Shown piece after piece: positions 26,644 to 35,604 of a DNA stretch of 64,000 bases. The position numbers were made by a program, and so were the translations under genes. Source of the stretch: Arcobacter ellisii (GTDB lineage Bacteria; Campylobacterota; Campylobacteria; Campylobacterales; Arcobacteraceae); contig NZ_CP032097.1 of NCBI RefSeq assembly GCF_003544915.1, positions 2,232,001-2,296,000 on the forward strand, written 5' to 3'. Numbering within the stretch: the first letter of the stretch is position 1; every line of letters starts with the position of its first letter. Under the pieces are notes generated by a model. It was not told the DNA's origin. It saw only the letters and a list, made by a program, of their open reading frames with translations, and made no database searches.

Positions 26644-27855
26644 TTATAGATCATCAAGCCAATCAGCCCACCATTGCATAAGTTCTCTTTTTTCATCTAA
26701 ATATTTGAACTTTGATTCCCTATTATAAGCTTTTTTAACGGTATTTAACTCAGCGTGAGCCAAACAAGATTCTATGATATCACTGTTTTTACCATGTAAA
26801 GGAACATTTTCATGAGCATTTGTAGAAAAACTGCTTCTAAATCCATGTACTGTATGTTTACCCTTATATCCTAATCTGTGAAGTGCATGATTTAATGTAT
26901 TTTCACTTATACATCTAAGACTTGTATTAGGACTATAAAAAACATATTTACTTGAAGTTCTAAAAACTTCAACATCCTTTATTATTTTCAAAGCCTGTTT
27001 TGATAATGGCATTACAAAATCTACAGACATTTTCATTTTATCTGCTGATATATTTATATACTTATTTTCAAAATCTATCTCTTCCCATTCCAAGAATCTT
27101 AAATTGTATGGTCTAAGAGCAAGATAAGGAGCTAATTTTAAAGCATATGATATGATAACATCTGTTTTAAAATCATCATTGTAATGTTTAATTGTATTAT
27201 GAAGTTCTTTTAATTCTTTTTTATCTGTAATTGCTGGAATACTACCCTTTTTTCTTTTCTTTAATGAATTTTTCTTATCAATATCAGCAATAACATTATG
27301 ATTGATATACTCTTTGGCTATTGCATATCTATATATTCTTTCTATATTATTTAACAATCTATTTGAATACTCAACAGCATTTCTATGCTCCATTTTCTCA
27401 ATTATTGTAAAAATATCTTTTTTTGTGATTTCACTCATTGCTTTATTGGCAATAAAAGGATAAGCATTCTTTACTAAATTACCTTTTATTTTTTCATAAT
27501 TAGAAGTACTCCAATCATCTTTCATAAGATGAAGCCATTTATCAGCAATAATCTGGAAAGTCATAGTTTGATCATCTTCATCATTTTTAGATACAGCAGG
27601 ATTAATTCCTTTTGATACTTTAAGTTTTAGTTCATCTTTTTTTTCTCTAGCTTCTTTTAAACTAATTTCAGGATAAGAACCAAAACTAACTGTATTTCTT
27701 TTGCTATTAAAAGTAAAATTACATCTCCAAAGTTTTGAGCCATTTTTTTTAATTAATAGACATAATCCTTCACCATCAAATAAATAGTAATCTTTCTCTT
27801 TAGCTTTTGCTTTTTTTATTTCAACATCACTCAAAGGTTTAATAATTTTTGCCAT
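26644..27855 (-). CDS. P4-type tyrosine integrase (copy 2) beside tRNA-Met
   Basis: 403 residues with the same DUF4102, core-binding and catalytic domains as copy 1. Catalytic residues: Arg248 (LALRPYNL), His337 and Arg340 (HGFRSSFST), His367 (CLAHAEL) and Tyr377 (KAYNRES). Everything needed for recombination is present. Its start is about 280 bp from the 3' end of tRNA-Met, and seven GCAGTAC motifs fill the gap, so this copy probably integrated the island at that tRNA. By eye well over half of the residues match copy 1, indicating descent from one family of related islands. Confidence 0.93.
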   Translation of the reverse strand: MAKIIKPLSDVEIKKAKAKEKDYYLFDGEGLCLLIKKNGSKLWRCNFTFNSKRNTVSFGSYPEISLKEAREKKDELKLKVSKGINPAVSKNDEDDQTMTFQIIADKWLHLMKDDWSTSNYEKIKGNLVKNAYPFIANKAMSEITKKDIFTIIEKMEHRNAVEYSNRLLNNIERIYRYAIAKEYINHNVIADIDKKNSLKKRKKGSIPAITDKKELKELHNTIKHYNDDFKTDVIISYALKLAPYLALRPYNLRFLEWEEIDFENKYINISADKMKMSVDFVMPLSKQALKIIKDVEVFRTSSKYVFYSPNTSLRCISENTLNHALHRLGYKGKHTVHGFRSSFSTNAHENVPLHGKNSDIIESCLAHAELNTVKKAYNRESKFKYLDEKRELMQWWADWLDDL

Positions 27856-27858
27856 TTA

Positions 27859-28021
27859 TTACAGTACCTCATTTATTTTTTAGCAGTACGGCAAATTTAT
27901 TTATTGCAGTACCACTTTTAATTTTTTTGATTGTACTACAAAGCCTATTTACAGGTAGCTCTATCATTTATTGCAGTACGTTATGTAATTTTTATTGGTC
28001 GTACTGCAAATCGTACTGCAA
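27859..28021. repeat. Seven GCAGTAC motifs between integrase copy 2 and tRNA-Met (candidate arm sites)
   Basis: Copies of TTGCAGTACG or near variants are at 27859, 27881, 27904 and 27971 on the plus strand, and in the opposite direction (CGTACTGCAA) at 27932, 28000 and 28012. Cores GCAGTAC or ACAGTAC are retained. Such a cluster of direct and inverted short repeats beside a DUF4102 integrase gene and its tRNA target fits the arm-type binding sites of the integrase and excisionase. Confidence 0.7.
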
Positions 28022-28131
28022 TTATGGTTTTATCTTGCTGAATTTTGATGTATTGAGATGAACAGTTAAAAGTAATGGATTTCGATTTTTAGGGGTTTTT
28101 GAACGTTTATAAACATAAGTAAATGAGTAAA

Positions 28132-28208
28132 TGGTGGGTCATGAAGGACTCGAACCTTCGACCACTCGGTTATGAGCCGAGTGCTCTAACCAGCTGAGCT
28201 AATGACCC
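28132..28208 (-). tRNA. tRNA-Met (anticodon CAT)
   Basis: 77 nt with an encoded CCA end (TGG at 28132-28134 on the plus strand). The cloverleaf is complete: acceptor GGGTCAT with ATGACCC, D-arm GCTCAGCTGGTTAGAGC, anticodon stem CTCGG/CCGAG with loop CTCATAA, and TTCGAGT T-loop. The CAT anticodon fits elongator Met; tRNA-Ile2 with a modified C34 cannot be excluded by sequence alone. Its 3' end faces integrase copy 2, so it is the probable attachment gene. Confidence 0.92.
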
Positions 28209-28212
28209 ACGA

Positions 28213-28303
28213 TGGCGGACAGTGAGGGATTTGAACCCTCGGTACCGTTGCCAGTACGTCTCCTTAGCAGGGAGGTGGTTTCAGCCAGCTCACCCAACTG
28301 TCC
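28213..28303 (-). tRNA. tRNA-Ser (anticodon GCT)
   Basis: 91 nt including the encoded CCA. It has the long variable arm of tRNA-Ser, an anticodon stem CTCC/GGAG with loop CTGCTAA, and the TTCAAAT T-loop. It reads AGC/AGT codons. It is 4 bp upstream of tRNA-Met on the same strand, so the two are probably co-transcribed. Confidence 0.92.
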
Positions 28304-28342
28304 ATGTTCAGCTGTCTGATTTATCATAAAATCAGGACGGTG

Positions 28343-28348
28343 ATTATA
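28343..28348 (-). promoter_or_regulatory. Possible -10 box of the tRNA-Ser/tRNA-Met unit
   Basis: TATAAT on the minus strand, 40 bp before tRNA-Ser. No good -35 is present; instead an inverted repeat AGTATGT/ACATACT (28351-28372) covers that position and could also serve as the pyrF terminator. A 7-bp hairpin CTGATTT/AAATCAG (28316-28335) follows, before the mature tRNA. Confidence 0.4.
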
Positions 28349-28392
28349 ATAGTATGTCACTTAAAACATACTTAAAATTATAAGAAGAGAAA

Positions 28393-29091
28393 TTAAATAT
28401 TTTTTAATATCTCTTCAACAACTTTTTTTGGATTTTCTGATTTGTAAATTGGTCTTCCAACTACTATAAAATCAACTAAATTTTCTTTAGCAAATGGAAT
28501 ATCAGCAACTCTTTTTTGATCTCCACTATCTTCACCAAAAGGACGTATTCCAGGACATAAAGTAATAAACTCTTTTGAAGTATTATTTTTAATATCTAAA
28601 CTTTCAAATGCAGAACAAACAACTCCATCAATTCCTGATTCAAAGGTATCAATTGCGAATTGTGTTGCTTTTGTGCTTATATCTTCGTTGTAGATTGCTT
28701 TAAAACTGTCATTATCAAAAGATGTAAGAGCAGTTACAGCTAAAACTAAAGGTTTATTTGGAATATCTTTGATTCTATTCATCACTGTTTTCATAGCTTC
28801 AACTCCAGAACTTGCATGAACATTAAACATATCAACAAGTCCAAAGTTAGCTATTTCTTCTGCTGCATCTGCCATTGTATTTGGAATATCGTAAAGTTTT
28901 AAATCTAAAAATATTTTAAAATTTGGATTAATTGCTTTTAAATCTTCTAAAAACTTTTTCCCATCTCTTATATAACTTCTAAAACCAACTTTTAGCCAAA
29001 CATCAAAATCTTTTATTTGTTTTACTAATTCAAGATTTTCTTCAGTAGTTGATAAATCTAAAGAGACACACAATTTCATAGAACTACTCAT
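28393..29091 (-). CDS. pyrF: Orotidine 5'-phosphate decarboxylase
   Basis: 232 residues, normal for bacterial PyrF. It makes UMP from OMP, the last step of de novo pyrimidine synthesis. Seen: LCVSLDLSTTEENLEL at residues 7-22, the catalytic segment FLDLKLYDIPNTMADA near 61-76 (Asp-x-Lys-x-x-Asp), HASSGVEAM near 95-103, and the phosphate-binding VVGRPIYKSENP near 212. It is the last gene of the kdsA-ribH-nusB-pyrF run and starts 3 bp after nusB ends. Confidence 0.95.
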   Translation of the reverse strand: MSSSMKLCVSLDLSTTEENLELVKQIKDFDVWLKVGFRSYIRDGKKFLEDLKAINPNFKIFLDLKLYDIPNTMADAAEEIANFGLVDMFNVHASSGVEAMKTVMNRIKDIPNKPLVLAVTALTSFDNDSFKAIYNEDISTKATQFAIDTFESGIDGVVCSAFESLDIKNNTSKEFITLCPGIRPFGEDSGDQKRVADIPFAKENLVDFIVVGRPIYKSENPKKVVEEILKNI

Positions 29092-29094
29092 AAC

Positions 29095-29490
29095 TTAAGC
29101 CTTTACAACTTTGTCAAGTAATCCATTTACAAACTTTGGAGCACCATCACTTGCTAATTTTTTTGATAGTTCAATTGCTTCGTTTATAACAACAGCTTTT
29201 GGTAAATCTTCAAATAAAATTTCAAAAATTGCTAATCTTAAAATTGATTTTTCTACAGAACCTATATCTTCTAAAGTTCCTTGGTTTAAGTGGCTAACTA
29301 TTTCTGCATTGATTCTTTCTAAATTTTCTATTGTTCCATTAAATAATTTTAAAGCAAAATCTTTTTGGTTATTTCTTATCTTTTTCTCTTCTAAAATTTC
29401 ATCAAGAAATTTTGCAATTCCTTCATTTCCTAAATCATAAGCGTATAATAAACCAATTACAGACTCTCTTGCTTGTGTTCTAGTTGCCAA
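29095..29490 (-). CDS. nusB: Transcription antitermination factor NusB
   Basis: 131 residues, standard length. An all-helical protein that binds boxA RNA together with NusE to keep polymerase going on rRNA operons. Seen: N-terminal TRTQARESVIGLLYAYDLG, SVEKSILRLAIFEILFEDLPKAVVINEAIELSKKL in the second half (residues about 78-112) and the final KFVNGLLDKV motif, all diagnostic. It lies directly after ribH (gap 2 bp), an order common in many bacteria, and before pyrF. Confidence 0.95.
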   Translation of the reverse strand: MATRTQARESVIGLLYAYDLGNEGIAKFLDEILEEKKIRNNQKDFALKLFNGTIENLERINAEIVSHLNQGTLEDIGSVEKSILRLAIFEILFEDLPKAVVINEAIELSKKLASDGAPKFVNGLLDKVVKA

Positions 29491-29492
29491 AT

Positions 29493-29963
29493 CTATTTCC
29501 CCATTTCACTATATAAGTCTAACATCTCAATGATTGTAACCATTGCTTCTGCACCTTTATTTCCAACTTTTGAACCAGCTCTTTCAATTGCTTGCTCAAT
29601 TGTATCAGTTGTTAAAACTCCATTAGAAACAGGTTTTCCATATTTTAAACCAACTGTTGCTATACCTTTTGTAGCTTCTGCTGAAATATAATCAAAATGA
29701 GGTGTTGCTCCACGGATAACTGCACCAACACAACAAACTGCATCATATTTTCCACTTGATAATGCTTTTTCTAAAGCAAATGGTATTTCAAAAGCACCAG
29801 GAACTAAAATTAAATCTAAATTATCTACATTTCCACCATGTCTTTTGAAAGCATCTTGCGCACCTTCTACTAATCTATCAGTAATTATATGGTTAAATCT
29901 ACCATTAATAATTGCAACTTTTTCTGTCCCTTTTAGTCTTAAAACACCTTCAATTACTCTCAT
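29493..29963 (-). CDS. ribH: 6,7-dimethyl-8-ribityllumazine synthase
   Basis: 156 residues, normal length. It condenses the RibA-derived uracil with dihydroxybutanone phosphate, the penultimate step of riboflavin synthesis. Seen: [17 protein letters not shown] at residues 19-35, the [14 protein letters not shown] segment near 53-66 (substrate binding), [13 protein letters not shown] with the catalytic His near 82-94, and [18 protein letters not shown] near 113-130. It starts between kdsA and nusB. The partner ribF is also in the window (41722). Confidence 0.95.
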   Translation of the reverse strand: MRVIEGVLRLKGTEKVAIINGRFNHIITDRLVEGAQDAFKRHGGNVDNLDLILVPGAFEIPFALEKALSSGKYDAVCCVGAVIRGATPHFDYISAEATKGIATVGLKYGKPVSNGVLTTDTIEQAIERAGSKVGNKGAEAMVTIIEMLDLYSEMGK

Positions 29964-29992
29964 CTAATTCTCCAAATTTTTCTAAATAGTTA

Positions 29993-30793
29993 TTAATTAT
30001 ACCCTAAAGCGTCTTGTATTGCAAAAATGTCACCAACAAGCTTATACATATCATCCACTTTAAGCATATTTGGTCCATCACTAAGTGCTACTGATGGGTT
30101 AATATGTGTTTCAAAGAAGAAACCATCAACCCCAACCGCTGCTGCTGCTTTTGCCATAGTTGGAACAAAAGCCGAGTTTCCTCCTGTTGTTCCACCAGTG
30201 CTTGGAATTTGCACAGAGTGTGTTGCATCAAAAATTACAGGAGCATAGTTTCTCATTAAAACTAAATTTCTCATATCAACTACTAAAGCACCATATCCAA
30301 AAGTATTTCCTCTTTCACAAAGCCAAACACCAGCTTTATCTGAGTTTTCATAGTTTACTTCTGTAATTCCTCTTGTATTTAAAATCTTTTCAACTGGATG
30401 TTTCATAGCATCTGCTGCTAAGAATTGTCCTTTTTTGATATTTACTTTTGCAGGTGTTTTTGCAGCTGCAACTAATAAATCCGTTTGTCTACATAAAAAG
30501 GCAGGAATTTGTAAAATATCAATTATTTCTCCAGCAGGAGCTGCTTGATATGATTCGTGAATATCTGTTACAACTTTATATCCAAATTGCTCTTTTATCT
30601 CTTGGAATATTTTTAATCCTTCATCAAGTCCAGGTCCTCTAAAAGAACTTAAACTTGTTCTGTTTGCTTTATCAAATGAAGCTTTAAAATAAAATTCAAC
30701 TCTTTTATCTTCACTTAATGGTTTTAATTTTTCAGCAATTCTCATTACTGTATCTCTATCTTCAAGTACACAAGGTCCTGTTAAAATTTTCAT
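29993..30793 (-). CDS. kdsA: 3-deoxy-8-phosphooctulonate synthase
   Basis: 266 residues. It condenses PEP with arabinose-5-phosphate to KDO-8-phosphate for lipid A-core synthesis. Seen: GPCVLEDRDTVMRIAEKL at residues 6-23, FKASFDKANRTSLSSFRGPG near 36-55, DIHE near 77, IPAFLCRQTDLLVAAA near 96-111, DATHSVQIPS near 194 and FFETHINP near 226. The Asn42-containing KANRTS motif and a Cys near residue 6 place it in the usual KdsA family; metal-dependent and metal-free forms cannot be decided with certainty. The start overlaps the K+ channel gene by 4 bp. Confidence 0.95.
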   Translation of the reverse strand: MKILTGPCVLEDRDTVMRIAEKLKPLSEDKRVEFYFKASFDKANRTSLSSFRGPGLDEGLKIFQEIKEQFGYKVVTDIHESYQAAPAGEIIDILQIPAFLCRQTDLLVAAAKTPAKVNIKKGQFLAADAMKHPVEKILNTRGITEVNYENSDKAGVWLCERGNTFGYGALVVDMRNLVLMRNYAPVIFDATHSVQIPSTGGTTGGNSAFVPTMAKAAAAVGVDGFFFETHINPSVALSDGPNMLKVDDMYKLVGDIFAIQDALGYN

Positions 30794-32478
30794 AAAATTC
30801 CTTTTAAAATTGTTTGTTTTTCTTTACCTGTTAATGCATAATAAAATTCATAAATATTTTTACAGATATATTCAATATCATTTTTTGCGTGTTCATCACA
30901 AGCAAGTAAGATTTTATCGCCTATTTTTATCTCTGTTTCCCATTCAGGGAGAAGCATTATATCATTTTCTCGTTGAAGTAACAAAGGCACAACATTATTT
31001 CTTAACTCTTTATTATGTAATGAAGTACCAAACAGACTTAAAAAAAGTGATTGATTTTTCAATAAATAGTTGTAAACCTCAGGAGCATAAAGCTCTGAAA
31101 TTTCAAATTCTATCAAAAGTGGTTTTTCATCAATTTCTCTTACTAATCTACTTACTAATTTTGAAGCCCATTCATTATCTTTTTTGATTATTAATCTTAA
31201 AAACTTATCACTTAAAGGCATTACTAAAGCATTTGTGATTTTATTTACTAAAATTTTAGATGGAGTAAATATATGATTTATATTTGCATTTCTAAATAAA
31301 AAATCATCTATCATCTCATTTTCTCTAACTATAGTTACAATATTTGGATTTAATTTTTTTGCAGTTGCTAAAATTGATAAATTTGTAGTATCATCATCTG
31401 TAACAGCAGCAATTGCAACAGCTTCTTTAATACCTATATTTAATAATAACTCTTTATCATCAGCATTTCCATAAACTATATTTGAAATTTCATCTTTTGA
31501 ATATTCAACATTTTTATTTTTGTCAATTTCAATTAATTTAACTCCAATATCATTTTCATTTAACTTTTCAAAAATCTTTCTTCCCATTCTTCCATAACCA
31601 CAAACTATGTAAAGTCCTTTTGGAAATATTGGTAAAGATGCGTTTAGATTATCTATTCCATAAAGCCATTTTTCAAGTTTAAATAGATTTGGAGACCAAA
31701 GAGCTAGATTTATTTCAGAAGAAATTATTGAAAATGGATTTACAACTATTTCAGCATCTAAATCTTTAAGATTTTCTGTATGATTAGTTGTAGTTGATTT
31801 AACTGCTACTTTTATATTTTTATTTAATGCTTTTGCAATAAGTGTTATTTTTAAATTTAAAGCATCATCTTCAAATAATGAAACTATTGCTTTACAATTT
31901 CTTTTTTTTAATCCAGCTATTTCTAAAACTTTTACAGAATAACTTTCACTATATAAAACAGGAACTGTTGGAGTAAAATTTTCCAATATTAAATTATGAA
32001 TTTTTGTTTTATCTTTTTCTATTACAACTGTTCTAAGCCCTTGGTCCATAGCTTTCATTATTATTTTTCTTGTAATTTGGTTATATCCTAAAACAACAAT
32101 AAATTTTTCATTTAGATTTTTTATCTGTCTTAAAAATTTTGCTTTTTCTATCTCTTGCAAAAATTGTTTATCTTGAAATAAAGATATTAAAGAACCAATA
32201 CTATATAACCATCCTAAAACACTTAAATATGTAGAAAAAGTAACCCAAATTCTTTGAGGATAAGTAAAGGTATAAGGTAATTCCCCAAAACCAATTGTTG
32301 TTGCGGTATAAGATACAAAATAGAAAGCATCAAAAATTGTCATATGATAAACATTTCCTGATGAATCTTTTCCCTCAATTAAGAGGAAACCTATTATTGA
32401 AATCGTATAACTAATTAAAATTACTAAAAAAGGTTTCCTCATTTTTTGTAAAATGATAAATAATGAATTATTTCTCAA
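30790..32478 (-). CDS. Potassium channel with two TrkA-N (RCK) domains
   Basis: 562 residues. Seen: two membrane helices (about 16-33 and 80-100) flanking a pore loop with the filter TTIGFGELPY (residues 60-69), then two Rossmann-type RCK domains: FIVVLGYNQITRKI near 111 and GLYIVCGYGRMGRKIFEKL near 290, each followed by TrkA-C-like parts. It is probably a ligand- or nucleotide-gated K+ channel of the inner membrane. The N-terminal hydrophobic helix and a filter reading GFG where classical channels have GYG are noteworthy but known in some bacterial channels. It ends in a 4-bp overlap with kdsA. Confidence 0.88.
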   Translation of the reverse strand: MRNNSLFIILQKMRKPFLVILISYTISIIGFLLIEGKDSSGNVYHMTIFDAFYFVSYTATTIGFGELPYTFTYPQRIWVTFSTYLSVLGWLYSIGSLISLFQDKQFLQEIEKAKFLRQIKNLNEKFIVVLGYNQITRKIIMKAMDQGLRTVVIEKDKTKIHNLILENFTPTVPVLYSESYSVKVLEIAGLKKRNCKAIVSLFEDDALNLKITLIAKALNKNIKVAVKSTTTNHTENLKDLDAEIVVNPFSIISSEINLALWSPNLFKLEKWLYGIDNLNASLPIFPKGLYIVCGYGRMGRKIFEKLNENDIGVKLIEIDKNKNVEYSKDEISNIVYGNADDKELLLNIGIKEAVAIAAVTDDDTTNLSILATAKKLNPNIVTIVRENEMIDDFLFRNANINHIFTPSKILVNKITNALVMPLSDKFLRLIIKKDNEWASKLVSRLVREIDEKPLLIEFEISELYAPEVYNYLLKNQSLFLSLFGTSLHNKELRNNVVPLLLQRENDIMLLPEWETEIKIGDKILLACDEHAKNDIEYICKNIYEFYYALTGKEKQTILKGIL

Positions 32479-32488
32479 AATTAAATCT

Positions 32489-32869
32489 TTATCTTTTTGA
32501 TTTTAAAGTATCACCAACATAAAGTGCAACTGAAGTAAGATTTGCTAACAATGCACCACCTGATAACGAAACAATTACCGCCATGATTTCAGGATTTAAT
32601 CCTCCTGTACTATAAACAGCCACAGTCCATACAACAGCAGCAGCGATTAATTGAATATCTGCCACTAAAGAAGTTGCAAGTAAAACTGAACCTAATTGTG
32701 TTTTATCTCCAAGTTTTAAAATTGTTGCTATTAAATTTATAACTATTGCTGCAAATAATTCATATTTACTATGACTCTCAACTGAGTGAATGTCTCCATA
32801 AAAAAAACCAAAATTTAGCGTCATTGCTAAAATTATAAAAAATCCTGAAATAACCTTATCTAAGTTCAT
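32489..32869 (-). CDS. DUF6394-like membrane protein
   Basis: 126 residues from the ATG at 32869; GGAGG lies 9 nt upstream. A longer frame to 32896 places its ATG on or before that site and would overlap the preceding gene by 41 bp. Seen: four hydrophobic segments (about 5-20, 35-52, 60-80, 95-115) with ELFAAIVINLIATILKLGDKTQLGS in the second loop region and VAVYSTGGLNPEIMAVIVSLSGGALLANL near the end. I believe this is the small family named DUF6394 in campylobacterotal genomes, with unknown function. It is next to the K+ channel, which may suggest an ion-related role. Confidence 0.7.
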   Translation of the reverse strand: MNLDKVISGFFIILAMTLNFGFFYGDIHSVESHSKYELFAAIVINLIATILKLGDKTQLGSVLLATSLVADIQLIAAAVVWTVAVYSTGGLNPEIMAVIVSLSGGALLANLTSVALYVGDTLKSKR

Positions 32870-34592
32870 GATATTCATCCTCCATATCTTTTCCAATTTT
32901 TAATTTTCTTTTAAATACCTCATCCATATTATCAAATACTCTTGAGTTTTTATCCACAAAAATCAATCTATGTTTATTTAGTTGACTTATACTTTTAAGT
33001 CCCATTATTGCTAACAAACCTTTTACATTTTTTAAAAGATTTTTATGATAATTTGCCACATAATTTGCATGTTTAAATACAAAATATTTTCTTCTTTTAC
33101 TCTTATTTTGAGTAGCAAGTCCAACTGGACACTCTCGTCCTGTTGTTCCAGAACAATATCTTGCTCTAATACATCCTGCACTCATCATAAATCCACGAGC
33201 AATTTGAACAAAATCTGCACCTAAACTCATAATTATAACAATATCATCAGGAGTTAATATTTTACCACTTGCAACAAGTTTAATTTTATCTCTTATTCCA
33301 TAATCACTTAACACTTTATCTACTAAATAAATAGAATCTCTTATTTCAAGACCAACTCTTTCCATCATCTCTAATGGTGCTGTTGCACTTCCACCACTTC
33401 CACCATCAATAGTTATAAAATCAGGATAAGCATCATTTTGCGAATCTATTCTTCTTTTTATCTCTTTTGCATATGGTTCAATATTTTCTAAATCTGAAAT
33501 TACGATTTTCATACCAACAGGTTTTTCTGATAACTTTTGTAATTCACCAATAAAATCAAACAACTCTTCTATTGAGTTTCCATAAGGAAATCTATTTGGA
33601 GAAAAAACATCTTTATAAGCTTCTACATTTCTATAATAAGCAATTGCAGGAGTTACTTTATGACCTGCTAGTTTTCCACCTGTTTGTTTTGCACCTTGAG
33701 CTATTTTGATTTCTGTCATTCGACAAAATCTCATAACTTTTTGATATCTATTTGGGTCAAAATTTCCAGCTTTATCCCTAGCTCCATATAATCCTGAACT
33801 TATTTGAAACACAATATCAGGCATATCAGAAGGTACATCTTTTGGAAAATTTTCCAAAGGGGCATCCCAATTTGGTCTAAAAAACTGTTTTTTCTTTAAA
33901 TCTAAAATATATGTTTCAGCTTCAGGGTCATTTTTAAAAACTAATTTTCTATAAACATCAGCTGCTAAAGCTCCATTAAAAAAGAATTTTGCAACTTTTT
34001 TAAAGGTTTTATTTAATGATGAACTATCAACAACTGTCATAAATGAAGAATCATAACTTTCATAGGTAGTAAAAAAATTTGATGTTACTCCACCCTCACC
34101 TGAATTTATAGGAAACCCTCCTAAATATGCACCTTGAACAAATGCCCGTGTACCCTCAGGAGAAATAGAACCATCACTCATAGCAGACCTTGCAATGATA
34201 CTTTTTGCTTTAAAAGGTTTTTTTCTATTTTCACCAAAAACAACTTCAAATTTTTCATCTACTTCATTATCGTTTAAAACAATATTTGAATGTCTAATCA
34301 TAAATTTTGGTTTTGGTAAAGGTTGAGAGGGAGAAAAAGAGGCGTAATTTGGTAAATCACGTGCTGCTTTATAAACCCAATCTAACTTATCTTTTGATTC
34401 ATAAAACTTTTCATCACCAAAATATTGTCTAAAAGGTTCCCTTGCTTCTTCAAACAAATATCTTAATCTTCCAATTATTGGATAATTAACTAAAAGTTGA
34501 TGTTTTCTTTGTACATATTTATCATGAATAAACCACGCAATCATAATTACAACAAAAACAATCCAAAAATCTTCCCAAAATGTTAAATCCAT
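32856..34592 (-). CDS. FMN-binding glutamate synthase family protein
   Basis: 578 residues. Seen: an N-terminal membrane helix (about 5-22), then the FMN domain of glutamate synthase large subunits: RSAMSDGSISPEGTRAFVQGAYLGGFPINSGEGGV near 133-167, the long KQTGGKLAGHKVTPAIAYYR stretch, FITIDGGSGGSATAPLEMMERVG near 396, LVASGKILTPDD near 446, and a C-terminal Cys cluster CIRARYCSGTTGREC near 484. The amidotransferase domain of GltB is missing. Such membrane-anchored versions are common but their substrate is unknown. The 3' end overlaps the DUF6394-like gene by 14 bp. Confidence 0.85.
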   Translation of the reverse strand: MDLTFWEDFWIVFVVIMIAWFIHDKYVQRKHQLLVNYPIIGRLRYLFEEAREPFRQYFGDEKFYESKDKLDWVYKAARDLPNYASFSPSQPLPKPKFMIRHSNIVLNDNEVDEKFEVVFGENRKKPFKAKSIIARSAMSDGSISPEGTRAFVQGAYLGGFPINSGEGGVTSNFFTTYESYDSSFMTVVDSSSLNKTFKKVAKFFFNGALAADVYRKLVFKNDPEAETYILDLKKKQFFRPNWDAPLENFPKDVPSDMPDIVFQISSGLYGARDKAGNFDPNRYQKVMRFCRMTEIKIAQGAKQTGGKLAGHKVTPAIAYYRNVEAYKDVFSPNRFPYGNSIEELFDFIGELQKLSEKPVGMKIVISDLENIEPYAKEIKRRIDSQNDAYPDFITIDGGSGGSATAPLEMMERVGLEIRDSIYLVDKVLSDYGIRDKIKLVASGKILTPDDIVIIMSLGADFVQIARGFMMSAGCIRARYCSGTTGRECPVGLATQNKSKRRKYFVFKHANYVANYHKNLLKNVKGLLAIMGLKSISQLNKHRLIFVDKNSRVFDNMDEVFKRKLKIGKDMEDEYHELR

Positions 34593-34593
34593 T

Positions 34594-35520
34594 TTATTCC
34601 TTTTTCCCTGATACTAAAAACCCACTAAAAATAATCAATAGTATACCTAAAACAATTAAAAATGAAGGGAAAGAATCTCCTAAAATAAGTCCTAAAATTA
34701 TCGAAAAAACTATATTACTATAAGAAATTGTTCCAATAATTCCAGCTTTTGCAAAAGAGTATGCTTTTGTCATATATATTTGTGCAAGGGTTGCAAATAT
34801 TCCTAATAAAATAATAAATATCCAATCTTCATTTTTAGGCATAGTAAAAGTTCCTAACATAAAATCCAAATGGGGATTTGAATAAAAACTTCCAATTATT
34901 AATAAAATCATAGGTCCTATTGTTCCTATTGTCATAAAAGATAAAACAATTGCTCTTGAATCATAATATGTTCTAAGTTCTCTAACTGATGTATAAGCAA
35001 GAGCTGCACCAACACCTGAAAGTATCCCTAAATAATCAGTTTTTTCTAAATTACTTCCATCAAATTCTGTTATAAAAACAATTCCTATAAATCCTACAAA
35101 AACTCCAAGCCAACCTTTAAATCCAAGTTTTTCTTTTAAAAATATATATGCAAATATTGCTGTAAAAATTGTTGAAGTTTTTGAAAAAGTCATAGCTTCT
35201 CCAAGTGAAATCTCTGAAATATTATAAAAGAAAAATAAAAGTGCTACAAAACCAGCGACTCCTCTAAAAACCAATAACCAAAATTTTCCACCAATTTGCT
35301 TCAAAGGAGAATTATAAATTGAAATTAAAATAAAAAATACACCAAAAACATTTCTAAAAAAAACTACTTCAACTGAACTCATACTATCACTTAACTCTTT
35401 AGCAACAGCTCCCATAAGTGCGAATAAAAATGAAGCAAAAAGCATATATTTTATGCCTTTATTAACCTGTTCTTCCATCAAATTCCTTATAATAAAAGAA
35501 AGATTGTAGTTATAATCCAA
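34594..35520 (-). CDS. EamA/DMT-family transporter
   Basis: 308 residues. Seen: about ten hydrophobic helices in two EamA repeats of roughly 140 residues, with the repeat signatures EVVFFRNVFGVFFI near 49-62 and EAMTFSKTSTIFTAIFAYIFLKEKLG near 107-132 in the first, and QIYMTKAYSFAKAGIIGTISYSNIVFSIILG in the second. The RNVFGV and KTSTIFT motifs resemble the RhaT/SAM-transporter-type group. Substrate unknown; probably a small-molecule exporter. It ends 1 bp before the glutamate synthase-like gene. A long N-terminal start (MDYNYNL) is possible but a start at the MEEQVNK Met is equally plausible. Confidence 0.85.
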   Translation of the reverse strand: MDYNYNLSFIIRNLMEEQVNKGIKYMLFASFLFALMGAVAKELSDSMSSVEVVFFRNVFGVFFILISIYNSPLKQIGGKFWLLVFRGVAGFVALLFFFYNISEISLGEAMTFSKTSTIFTAIFAYIFLKEKLGFKGWLGVFVGFIGIVFITEFDGSNLEKTDYLGILSGVGAALAYTSVRELRTYYDSRAIVLSFMTIGTIGPMILLIIGSFYSNPHLDFMLGTFTMPKNEDWIFIILLGIFATLAQIYMTKAYSFAKAGIIGTISYSNIVFSIILGLILGDSFPSFLIVLGILLIIFSGFLVSGKKE

Positions 35521-35604
35521 TTAAAAAAAGATTATTACATTCATATCTTAAAGCTTGTTTTAGATAATATAATTGCTTTATATCACTAATTTTGTAGGGG
35601 AAAT

